Shown one piece after another: positions 12,701 to 24,700 of a DNA stretch of 64,000 nucleotides. This stretch comes from Heligmosomoides polygyrus polygyrus (lineage: Eukaryota; Nematoda; Chromadorea; Rhabditida; Heligmosomidae), in contig OX377205.1 of the NCBI GenBank assembly GCA_947396885.1, positions 58,624,969-58,688,968 of the forward strand. The letters are read 5' to 3'. Each line of letters begins with the position of its first letter. Positions within the stretch are counted from its first letter, which is position 1. The notes below the pieces were generated by a model, which ran no database searches, was not told where the DNA came from, and saw only the letters and a program-made list of their open reading frames with translations. The position numbers were made by a program, and so were the translations under genes.

Positions 12701-15700
12701 ATGCCCCAAATGTCCGAGAACTTATGCACCAACCTAATATATAAGCGCGCATGCTCCTCCTTTTAGTGCAGTATCAGTTTCACAAGAGCATCTTCAATGG
12801 CTCCGCGGCACTGGAGCGACGGCAGCAGTCCATCATCATACGAGCCCTCAACTTCTTCGGTAACTTTACTGTGAGGAAAGTTATCACCTTTCAAACAGTG
12901 TATACATTTTTGAGACACCCTGTATATAGTAGGATATGGTGGTGATGCAGATACGCAATGTTGAAAAACTAGCACATATGGAGGCGCAAACGGACAGTCT
13001 TGGTTTGTTGCAAGCATTGACCCTGTCCAAATAGCATCGCAAGAGCTCACCGTGAGTTGGGAACTTTCCTTGTAAGCATACTCTCCTCGGCTTAGATGTC
13101 TAAACTCTAAATGCTTCCATAAATCTGTTCTCAAATTGAGAACATTTAATTTGAAGGAGCGGACGAAACGCATCCCCATTTTCTTTGCCAGCACAGTGCA
13201 TGAGGGAAGGACAGAAGCATGAAACCTCGCAACTGACCACAAAACTGGCGCATTCAGCAATGGTGAAGAAAACAACAACGCTTGCATCATGAGGGCTTAT
13301 GGCTGCTACAAGATCGCTGTAAAGGGAGGACGACCATTCTGCAACACCGTCACGCTGCTGGAACATAGAAAATACAAAAAACACAAACAGCAGAGTGAAA
13401 TTGACCTGCGAACTACCAGTTACCTCTTTAGGATGAGCTCTTAAGCGTGGCTTAGAGTTGAACTGATCACGACAGACCTCGCATGTAAGGATTCGGAAAC
13501 AACTCTCAACAGATGCAAGGGATGTATTACTGGAATTACAGAGGTACAATGCTGAAACTCCGTCTTTTCCTGCACATTTAAGGACTGATTTCTGTTCGAA
13601 AACCATTGAGTTCACCTGGTGTCGCACAGAAGCAAAGCACAGAAATCTTCAATGAATTGAGTAGCACATTCCCGGTTAAATTTGTGATAGCACAGTAGAG
13701 AGAGATCGTCGCCGAACAGGGAGAGGACAGGAGCTATGTGGCCCCGAAGATGAGGTAGAACGTCCCAGGCAAACAGCAGACGCGAAACGAACTCTGAACA
13801 TCTTGAATACCGAACCAATATACACTGAATAGCTTAAGGAATACACAGCGATCATCTACAGCACTCAAAAAAATATACAAGGAGCAATACTCACATCATT
13901 GGTTAAATGTCGCTTGGATTAGCGCTAGCGTTACGGCAGAAAAGAGACAGGCAACAACTCAGCGCCTGACAAGGAGACTGACTATCTGAACGGAAGGTCG
14001 GAACGAACAAGTGTTGTGTGTGGCAGGACCGCATTTATCTCAAAAACAACAGAATGTATGTAGACACGAGAACAGTATTGCGCAGAGCTGGGGCCTATGA
14101 AAGTTGAAACGCTGGCGGCATACTCTTTTATGTGATCTGTCGAGAGTCCGCGTGAGGTGTATTCTCACTGGTTAGACCGCTTCGGTGCTCGAATAGCCTA
14201 ATGGGTGACAGATTCGACTCGTGAGGAATAGATCGAGTTCCGATCCCGCGTATTATGCCTGTTTTGCACTTTTGCAAACTCATGACACTCCCATCTACAT
14301 GATTCAACTAATGGTACTGTTACATGTTAGGCACACATCTACACGGTATAACACGTTCTTCAAACTACAGATTAATTTTAAAAACTTCTTTAAAGTGCCC
14401 CTTCATGTGCCACCTCATCGCGGTGAAGGGGTGAACATCACTTTAGTGATGCCTAACGGCACAAATGGTCACGCTGGACACGACGCGTTGTCGTATATGG
14501 GCGGCTCTCATGTATCCCTGGCCAGGAACATGTGGGTAACTAGACCACCGCCATGGCTCAAACAACTGAACCCGCGCCCTACTCCTCCGCCCGCCGGAGG
14601 TGGTCTTCCACAACGTCGGTTGAATCCACCTCCAGCGAGGCGCCATCTAATCTCGAAGTTAAACTATCAGGACGTCATTGGAATCGGACTACCGGGAACC
14701 CCCTCCCATCGCGACACGGAAACTGCCTATTCATCTGCACTTATAACTGTCGTACGATCGCATCTGAGCAGGATCTTCTGACACTCCTTTACATAAGCCG
14801 TAACATCAAATACGATGTTATCGCCCTGCAGGAAATGGAAGGCAGAACGGAAAACATAAGAAGGACCGACCACAACGAGCTTCTCATTATCGGAGCAAAG
14901 GTGGACAGAAAGAATATTGGCGGAGTTGGATTTCTCGCCAATTCGACAGTGCACCACCTAGTAGACTCTTATAAGATCATCAGTCCGCGAGTAGCTGTTC
15001 TTCGTCTGGAAACCAAAGATCAAGGAACCATCTCCAACATAAATGGATATGCTCCAACACCTGCGGCCATATACGAAGAAAAGGAGGAATTCTACAAGCT
15101 ATTCGAAAGGACTGGCAACGACGAGAAGAGCTACTACAAAGTTGTTGTTACGGACTTCAACGCTACCGTCGGTAGGAATGTCCATGATGAATGGAAGCTA
15201 GGACCACATTGAACTTCCTCAAGGAACGAAAACGGAGAGCGACTGATAGACCTCCAATCCGCACGCCGTCTCATCCATGGAAATTCTATGTTCAAGAAGC
15301 TTTCAAACCGGCGGTGGACCTGGGAGAGCCCAAACGGAGAAATACGTTCGGAGATCGACCACGTTCTTACAAACAGACGCTGGAGTCTGTTCGACGTCTC
15401 CGTGCTGCCTTCATTTGACACCGGCTCGGTTCAACGTCTTGTCCGTGCGAAGATGACTCTCAAAAAGAGGATGTTCAAGCGTGACACTCATAAACCGGCA
15501 CCGGTGAGGATCCCCCATTCAAGACGGAGGAGTTAGAATGTGCAATAAAGTAGTATGCTTGGAATCTTCTTGAAGATCCATCGGAAGACTACGATCTTCT
15601 CTCCAAAGGACTACTGAAATGTGCTAGCACCTCTTGTGAAGTCACATCATAGTCTGCTTCAACACTTAACGCACATGCGACTAAACTCTTGAAGCAAAGA

Positions 15701-18700
15701 AGAGATGTCAAACTGGATCCTAATGCCTCCCGTCTGGAAGAAGTCACCATCTCGAAGGCCTGTCGAATTGCAGTGAAGGAGTCCATATAAGCCTGCAGAA
15801 GTTTAAAGCTGTTAGAAGCCGCTGGGAAAGGTTAAAGCATAAAGCGCTGCAAACGAGATCTCTGCGACCAGAAGGCAATACTGTCAGCCCTTATGGACAA
15901 GGATGCAACAACGCAAACGTCTCGAAGAGTGATGGAAGCCGTCTTTTAAGAATTCTACATAGAGCTGTTTCCTTCTTCCATCACTATCCCGAAATACTTG
16001 ATGCCACCAGCTGAGGAAGTACCTCCCATTCTGGAAACAGAAGTTGCTAATGCCATCAGAAGGATGAAGCCAGGCACTGCTCCCGGCCGGACGGCATTTC
16101 TGTTGATCTCCTTCGTGCGGGTGGCAGTGCCCTTTGCTCGCTTCTTGCCAAGCACTTCAACCACTACATTCGTCTTGGTAGGATTCCGGACTCATGGAAG
16201 GAGTCGAAAACAGTTCTAATCTTCAAAAAAAAAGTCAGCAGGAGGATATCAACAACTATCGACCCATCAGTCTTCTCTCGGTTGTGTACAAGATCTTCAC
16301 CAAGATACTGCTTAACCGCATGGAGCGTTGCTTGGATGAGTATCAGCCAGTGGAGCAAGCAGGGTTTCGCAAGGATTTTTCCTGCATGGACCAGATTCAG
16401 ACTGTCTCCCAACTCATCGAGAGGAGCCGCGAATACCACATCCCACTTCTCCTTCGTTTCGTCTTCGTGGATTATCGGAAAGCGTTCGACTCTGTGGAAA
16501 TCAAAGCCATTCTGAAATGAATGCTTCTCGAACACATCGACTACCATCCAGTTGTTCGATCGAAAGCTTAAAATTCCTCTCGGGAAAGCAGTACGGCAGG
16601 TAGACACGATTTCTCCTAAGCTATTCACAGCGGCACTCCAGGATGCCATGAAGGACTTGAACTGGGACGATAAAGGCTGCCGGAAAACGGATCAGCAACC
16701 TTCGCTTCGCCGACGATATTGTTCTCATCTCTACCAGCACGGCAGAAGTCGAGGAAATGCTGAACGAGCTCAATGTGGCAGGTATGAAGATTGGATTGGA
16801 CATGAATATGTCCAAAACGCAATTTATGGTCAACCAGTGGTGTGACACGGGACTCGTAATTTTAAATGGAGTAGCTAAACAATAGGTCGACTCCTACGTC
16901 TATCTGGGAAGAGAGCTGAACATGGATAACGATCTCGCTCCTGAAATCGCCCGTAGGAGAGGCGCAGCAAGGGCAGCCTTCAGTTCGATTCGCGAAGTCA
17001 CCGATCAGGTCAAGGATCCCGGCCTCAGGGCCTCGATATTCAACGCCTCTGTACTGCCTGCGATGTGTTACGCGACGGAAACCTGGCCCGACAACAAGAC
17101 AATGCCAGAGCGATGCAAACTACGCATCGTGCACTGGAGAGATGTCTTCTGGAGACAAGCCTTCGTCAGCAATGGCAAGAAGGCCTATGAAGCTCGGAGC
17201 TACGGGAGAAGTCGCAATTAGCAGACCCGCTGCAGTACATGAAGAAGTCCAAATATCGCTGGGCCGGACACCTGCTTCGACGAAAGGAAGATAGATGGAG
17301 TCTCCGTGTCATAGAATAGCTCCCAAGATACCATAACAGACCACTGGGACGACCGCCGACGCGATGGGCAGACTCATTCTCAAGATCTTTCAGAGAGCGG
17401 AGTCTGCCCCACTGGATGCAAGCTGTTAGAGATCGAGCGGTCTGGAAAAGTTGTGGTCCCCGCTAAGAAGATCTCCAGCCGACAAAAGGACCATCAAAGT
17501 ATCAAAGTAAGTATGTACTTCTTACAAAAAACAATATACCTTGTGTAGGAGCTGGTCGCCCCCAACGCAGTTGAAGTAAAACATTCATCAAGTGGAACTG
17601 TGGTTGGTGAGTATGGAGAACTGCATGGGGTTTTCGTGGAGCAAATATTTCAACTAATCTGTTGTTCAAAAAATGATACGTGTAAGTATGTGGATAACAT
17701 ACTATGTCATCACTAGCTGGATCATACGTGGAAGGTGTGAGATTTTCCAAAAGGGTAAAACCCCGCGGGACCCTCTACCTTCCCTACGAGCAGGAGCCGC
17801 AACCCATTAGGCCATCCTCGTGCTGCCGTGCCGCGCAAGTAGAACGCATATCCCGCTGGCTCTCGTCAGATGCAAAACACGCAAATATGCGCCGACGGTC
17901 TCACTTTCGTCTGCCATAGCTCTGCGCAATTTGTACTCGGGACGAGGTACCCGCATTCTGTCGATTCTGAGCGAGAAGCGATTCTGTCCATGCACAACAC
18001 TTGGGTCGTTCAGACGTAGCGCTGAGTCTCCTGGCGAGACGATCTCGCCGTGCGTCTCAACCATGCGGCGCTCATGTTGTGCACTTTGTTCTCGTGACCA
18101 TATGACCGAAATGGGTCGTATAGCTAAGGCTCTGCCATCCAGTTCAGCGACAAACCGATACTGATGGCGAGACTAGGATCTTAGCGAGCTGGGGTTGCGC
18201 TTTAATCCCGCTACTCGTATCGTAACGGAAGTGTAACTCGAAATATGGAAAGGGACTGAGCAGACGCACCATTTTTCGTGGAACTGGACATTACACGCAT
18301 CAGCATTGACGTCTCCTCCAACATCCGACGTAGGCACTTCCAAAATAGGGTGCAGTGAAGAGTAAGAACTTCCTGCGAAATTAACGCAATTGTCGATTAA
18401 AACAATGACAAACAAACAGATGTATTCTCACCTTCACCTTGCCTGTGTGAATGAATTCTTCTGCTTCCGAGAAAATAACTTCAATCTTGTTTTCGTCTTC
18501 AGTTGTCAAATACTCGCAGTTAATGTTCTTCAAGAGCACAAGCTCTGCGTTTGAGAGACAGCCAGATGCAGTGATCCGGTCAAAAACTAATTTAGTGAGG
18601 TCCGGCCGGCTAGAAGCGCCATTTTTATATAATGGTTACCTCTCAAGAATATGTTGCCATTGAAAAACAGCACTCACTCCTTCGGGATGATATGCAATAT

Positions 18701-21700
18701 CTTTGAGAGACTGGATATAAGTGCAAGGTAAAACACCCGCCTTAATTTCTCACTTACAAGTTTTCTCAATGGAGATCGAGCAATTGCTAGAATGCTATCC
18801 AGCAAGAGCAGATAACCCATGTTAAAATATCCAATTTTCGCCTGGAAAACAGAAAAAACATCACTCTATTGTCACTCTATTGAGATCACAGGAACGACAC
18901 AGCATGGCTTACCGCCATCCACAAAGAAGACAAGACAGCTGTGGTGCTGTCCTCCAGTCGTCTCCAAAATACGTGAACCACAAACTTTTCGTAGCTGTAA
19001 GCGTATCAGAATACATTTTCCAAAGATAATCGCTATCACTATCACTATCACCACTCATATAATAGAATTTCACCGTCGATGGCGTTTGGATGATGCCTCC
19101 ACGCCTCAGAGTATCGCGCGCAGCAAAACTTTTCCTTTCAGCATGGGATGGGGCGATGGGATGGCAAGCGAAGCCTTTTAGTGCTTAACATAATAGCAGC
19201 TGTGGGCATTTTTTAGCGTCGGGATTCAGAAGACGTCCCACAGACGTCTTCCAACGTACGTCGGGATACAGAACACGTAAAGGGGACCACTAAGCGTGAC
19301 CAGTAAAGGGAACAATGAAAGGGAACAGTAAAGGAGGGACCTATATGGGGGCCAGTGAAGGGAATCAGCAAAGGGGACAAGGTGGGGGGAGGGGAGGGGG
19401 AGAGCAGTCGAAGGAACAGCAAGAAAGGACCAGCAAGGGGGGACCAGTAAAGGGGATGCGTGTCGAACGTGCGTCTGGATTTAGAAGACGATTCGCAGAT
19501 TTCTTTTAGAAGATGAGTCGCGGATCGACGAGGCATCCGATAGGATAAGGATAAAGGACGGCGTTACTCAATCCCTTCTGGGATGCGCCAGCGCATTCTA
19601 CTTCTACGGGATGTCGTGGAGGCGACATGAATGCGTATTTGGCCATACAATGACTTGCGGTGGCCAGCCGATGAACAAGTCAGCGCTTTATCCTTCCCAG
19701 ACAAGTCTGGTACCAATTCACCGACCCCGGAGGGATGGAAGGCTTGGTTGGCCTGGGCGGGAAATCCGAACCAGGAACCTGGTATCGGGTGCACGCGACA
19801 GTCGCGCCTCCTCCGACTGCGCTACACGCTACATGCGCTACAGGCATCCGATACTATATCGATATTATCGATTTCCTCCTAAATGTAACCGATCGGAGGA
19901 AGTGCCGCGACTGTGATCAATAGCGCTTCACCAAAGTGAGGATGCCAACTAATACTGGTCGACATTTCCAATTTCCTGACCAGTGATTTCGGTTTTCTCC
20001 CAGGTTCTTCGATCGGGGTGGAGACACTTGGGCATCATGGGCAAAGTACAAAGGAAGCACTTTACAGCACGTGGAAAGTTTTATCTGGAGGCGATCATCG
20101 ATCGCTGTTGTTGATTTTAGCTTGAAATTGAATTCGTTTGTTTGTTTGTCTATGACTACTGTAGCAGTCCCGCGTGGAAAATGTTTTCTGTTCAACATGG
20201 AACTAGAAGACGTTCAGAATAATGGACTTGTAGATTCCTTTAAAAATATTTATTGGTTCGTTGAGCAACTAATCAACCAACTGCCCATGTGACTTCATAT
20301 CCTTTTATTTTGTGATTTAGTTTTTGCCTCTGGTCCTGGTATATTAATTGCGTGCTTTTCTGCAGAAACAGTGACCTTAAACGAATATATTGCTAGGCAT
20401 CGACCTTCCCTGTACCTCCCGCTGACCTCGACCTTTCTACGTTCAGATCCCATAGGCAATCTCTGACCTTATTTTGGTGTATAAAAACACAACACATGGG
20501 AATTCTAGTATAGTAGTCACTCCCTGCCCTACTGATGATCCACGGGGAGTGATTGTATTCCTTCGCTTCTTTACTTTAGTAATTATATCCTGTATAGCTT
20601 TGAACAGGGTATAACTACTACTAAACTCCTCTACTAAAATGGTTTCTTGCACCCAAAACAACTCCCTTCTCTTATAGCTTATCTGGATATATACATACCA
20701 GCCGTCCGTGCGCCCTCTCGGCCACACCGACGGCTTTTTGACGGCTTCGCCGTGGCAATAACTTCTCATCATCAATTGTAGCTGAAACCTTTGTCATGGT
20801 TCCGTCAGGAAGAACATCTTAACTACGTCGATTAGGGCAAGCTAGAAAAAAAAGCGAAAAAACGAACGTCATCTACAAAAACGCTTATTTGCCCAATATC
20901 GATTGATGGCGATCGACAGTTCAAAAACGAACTTCAGATTCGTGTTCAGCGACCTCGATTACCCCTAGGGGTAAAGTTTCGAGCCGCTTGAACGTCATCC
21001 TCAAAAAATCGACAATATCGATCGATATCGATTGGTCGACTTCAGATTCGTCTTCAGCGACCTCGGTTACCGCCAGGGCTAAAGTTTCGTGCCGTTTGAA
21101 CGACATCCTCAAAAATCGATAATATCGATCGATGTCGATTGCCTCCAAAAATCCCTCCCGTCAATGATCATCTAGATGCCCAGGCACGGTTGCCGACGTG
21201 TTCGACACGTCTACGGCTCGCCAGGCACGGTTGCTATGTGTTTGGCACGTCTCGGCTTGCCATGCAGGGTTGCCAACGTGTTCGGCACGTCTCCGGCTCG
21301 CCATGCACGGTTGCCGAAGTGTTCGGCACGTCTACGGCTCGCCATGCACGGTTGCCGACGTGTTCGGCACGTCTCCGGCTCGCCATGCATGGTTGCCGAC
21401 GTGTTCGGCACGTCTACGGCTCGCCATGCACGGTTGCCGACGTGTTCGGCACGTCTACGGCTCGCCATGCACGGTTGCCGAAGTGTTCGGCACGTCTACG
21501 GCTCGCCATGCACGGTTGCCGACGTGTTCGGCACGTCTCCGGCTCGCCATGCATGGTTGCCGACGTGTTCGGCACGTCTACGGCTCGCCATGCACGGTTG
21601 CCGACGTGTTCGGCACGTCTACGGCTCGCCATGCATGGTTGCCGACGTGTTCGGCACGTCTACGGCATCGCCAGGCACGTCGATGTTCAACAATCGCTTC

Positions 21701-24700
21701 CAATACGCAGTGACCCCACTCCAGTTGTGACGCACGGAAACATGCACACACACACTCTGCTCCTTTATTTATAGTAGGATACTGAGGGTAACCTGGAATG
21801 TGTGTAGATTCCAGTCCGAGATACGCTGTAAAACTAGATCCTCTTCTCAATTCATTTGTGACTCGGTTTTAACAGCTTTGCCCACAGGCCATACGCCCAA
21901 CCAGACCAGTGGTCAACCGCTATCCGCACGGATAGCACCTTCATTTATAACCTAACACCATATTTTAAGATAGTCAGGTAGACAGTCAACTATACCTTAG
22001 ATGGTATAAAAACTAAGAAAAAATACCCCCATGCTGCACAGAATCTAGGCTACGCTATACTTTCTAACTGTTTACGCTTACTGTTAGGCTCGTTATCACT
22101 ACCATCAATAAGCTAATAAGCCCTTTTTAATGACTCTCTGCTTACTTTTTAGGTATAAAAATACCAAATCTACATGATGTTCTTCACGGAAGGTTGCACG
22201 TTGTACTTTCATCCCTTTCGGTAGGTTTACAAATAGTTACTGGCACGGGAGGGTAAGAACTACGCGTCCGGTTTAGCCATTATCTTTGGGAGCGCCAAAC
22301 CCGTGAGGCAGCCCCTCCAAAGCTCATGGTAACCAGAGTGCTGCAAACAATATGTTGGTATAACTACAAGGAAACTTAAAATTAGGGTGAAAGAGCATAT
22401 AAAATAGATAAAGTAAGTAAAATTACAATTTTAATTACAAAATTATAATCTTACAAACATTTCCCAACCCCTGTAGCAGCAAAAAATTTTATGTCAGTAT
22501 ATCAGACAATCTAGAGGAGAATAAAGGCGTTAATGTGTTAAAAGAGAAAGAACTCTTTTAGATTGAGCTTCTCTTTACGGCTTACCCGTTCAATGATAGA
22601 GGGTATGGAAACATTTCACATACCACCAATCCCCTCTCGCATGAACCGAACCATCCTTTCTTTGGTTTAAAAATGGTTAAAGAACGAACTAATGGAGGTA
22701 AGAAACGCAAAAATATGAAAACCTCGGAGCAAACTGACCCTAATAATATTATATTATAAGCGAAGTCTCTCTCTTCCTCCATAATGTTAACAACACGCAG
22801 TATGTTCTGTTCAGGTTTTTGAAATCAAAACCAAAAAGCTTCGTAAGTGTATTGATTAAAATTACACTGAATAGTATGGAAACTTTCAACATTCTTAAAT
22901 ATAAAAAATTTTATTACTCAGTTCTCTGTACTATTTTCACTTTAGCTTTAATACCACAACGTAAAGTTGTAAAGTTGTAAAGTTAGCAACAAAAAAATGC
23001 AATAAACGTTAAAATGCCATTCTACGACAGCATATTGGACACATATAATTTAAATAAAATCATTAACAATAAGAATGTGATTAAACTAATGAGAATAACA
23101 AACTGATGAGTATAGTAACATGATATATAAACCCTTTAGAATTATTTATAGAAACGAAAACCCCTTTCAAAAAAACTGTTCAATTACAATAAGTTTTTAC
23201 GAAACGTTGACATTACTGCACAACATGATATACCTTGCATCTGTCGCAAGTTCCCATTATTTGTAGATCGATTGTATAACCATGTTGTGGCCGGAGACGT
23301 CAATATTTTCAAGAATTTGTGTGTAATGTATAAAATTTTAAACAAAGGAACTAAACATAGACCAAAACCTCACTTCAACACATGTCCCATAAAAAAAAAC
23401 ATCTGGCAGAACCTCTTTGAACACACACTTATTATAATTAAAAATAAACGTTCAGGCTACTGTAGTAAAAAGAATAAGGAATATTTCAGAATCAGTTTTC
23501 AAGAATCGAAAAGCTAGACCTCTCATTTACATTGACAAAACTCAGACTCCCGATATCTCTACAAAATGTCTTTCTGAAGTTAAATATGTACAACAATTTT
23601 TTATATTATGTTCCCTTGATAAAGCATCCTCCAATTATGGCATTGTATGAAAAAACCTTATTTCGACAAGAGATGGAAAATCTAAACAATTCTTCAAGCA
23701 ATAATATATAGATCCGATCCAATAATGATGTTCTTGATATTGTAGCCAGGCATAATGCATTTATTTCCAGTATTAATTTAACCCACAATTGTGACGGAAC
23801 TATACCTCTGATCTAATGCATACCTAAAATTAATAAGTTTCCGATAAAATTCAGATTCATAACAAGCGCTTCAAATACTAGTGTTAAACATTGGCTGTTG
23901 AAGTAATGACGACCTTATCTCATTTTCGTAAACATTTTAAGAACTATGCCTAGAACGCTTACTGCAATACTAGTTGTTTGAAGAATTTTTGGTCCATCAA
24001 CGATATAAACATTTCCAACGAAATCTGTTCCATCTAAGACATTAACCTTAAACTCTATTCAGCTGATTTTGTGGATATGTTTGCTAACATTCCACATGAT
24101 GTAATTGTTAGAAACGTCACAGAAATAATTAAAATATTTTTAAAAACGCTAATAGAAGCTTTCTGATAGTGGATAACTACAAAGCTTTTTACGGCAGCTC
24201 TCCTTCTAATAATAACAAACAGACTATATAGAAAAGAAGACATAATCTTTATGATTGACTATTTATTACAAAACGCTTATTGTAAACTAGGTGGAGCTTT
24301 ATATAAGCAAATTAAAGGCGTTCCACAAGGAGGTAATGCTACTCCAATGATTACTGATTCAACCCTTTCGTTTTTTGAATATAAATACGCTACCAAAAAT
24401 ACATTAATTAACAAAGTTTTTGTTCATTCAGATCAAATCATTTCTGAAACTTATACAAATTGCCATGAAGTTAATAAGACTCATATTAATATATGCCAAT
24501 GCAACTTTCTAGACCTTACCATTAAGATAGTGAACGATTGCATTTTCACTAAGCAATACAATAAAACCGAATATTTTCCTTTTAGCGTAGTCAGACTTCC
24601 TCATAGTACAGTCCCCTCTCGTTTAAGGCGTTTGAAGGGACCGTAGAAAATCCACGTTGTAATGGGAGTCGCGTCCCAACCGGAGCTGACCTTTTTGTAG

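Larger units (their letters stand above)
8982..12737 (+). mobile_element. mariner element, interrupted by MITEs and a SINE
   Basis: Perfect 30-bp terminal inverted repeats (8982-9011, 12708-12737), starting TTAGGTTGGTGCATAAGTTC, with TA target duplications at 8980-8981 and 12738-12739. Without the insertion (9575 to about 12110) it is about 1.2 kb, close to a full mariner of about 1.28 kb. It lies in an atm-1 intron. Similar mariners are known from hookworms. Confidence 0.9.
14530..17512 (+). mobile_element. RTE-type non-LTR retrotransposon, near full length, decayed
   Basis: It encodes endonuclease then reverse transcriptase on the plus strand. It ends with ATCAAAGTATCAAAGTA at 17493-17510, a short tandem repeat tail typical of RTE. 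Several frameshifts and stops break the single ORF. It lies in the atm-1 intron between 13824 and 18238. Confidence 0.85.
13945..18055. mobile_element. foldback element with tRNA-like arms, split by an RTE LINE
   Basis: Arms about 13945-14320 and 17695-18055 are diverged inverted copies. Examples are AAGTGTTGTG and TTGCGCAGAGCT on the left and their inverses on the right. Each arm carries a tRNA-like block facing inward (14193-14262, 17757-17826). An RTE LINE fills the space between. Confidence 0.6.

Noticed and set aside
13051..13232. Open frame ARFHASVLPSCTVLAKKMGM... as an atm-1 exon
   Set aside because: It needs a one-base overhang that no upstream exon supplies. Skipping it gives the same spacing as human ATM, and its donor lies in a repeat.
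17807..18064. 85-codon minus-strand ORF as an atm-1 exon
   Set aside because: It is the right arm of the foldback whose left arm is at 13.95-14.3 kb.
20932..21690. CRISPR-like array
   Set aside because: Repeats are contiguous without unique spacers and the genome is eukaryotic; this is tandem satellite DNA.
21139..21774. Three long overlapping plus-strand ORFs of 171-211 codons
   Set aside because: They are the 41-bp minisatellite read in its three frames; the repeat length alone keeps them open.
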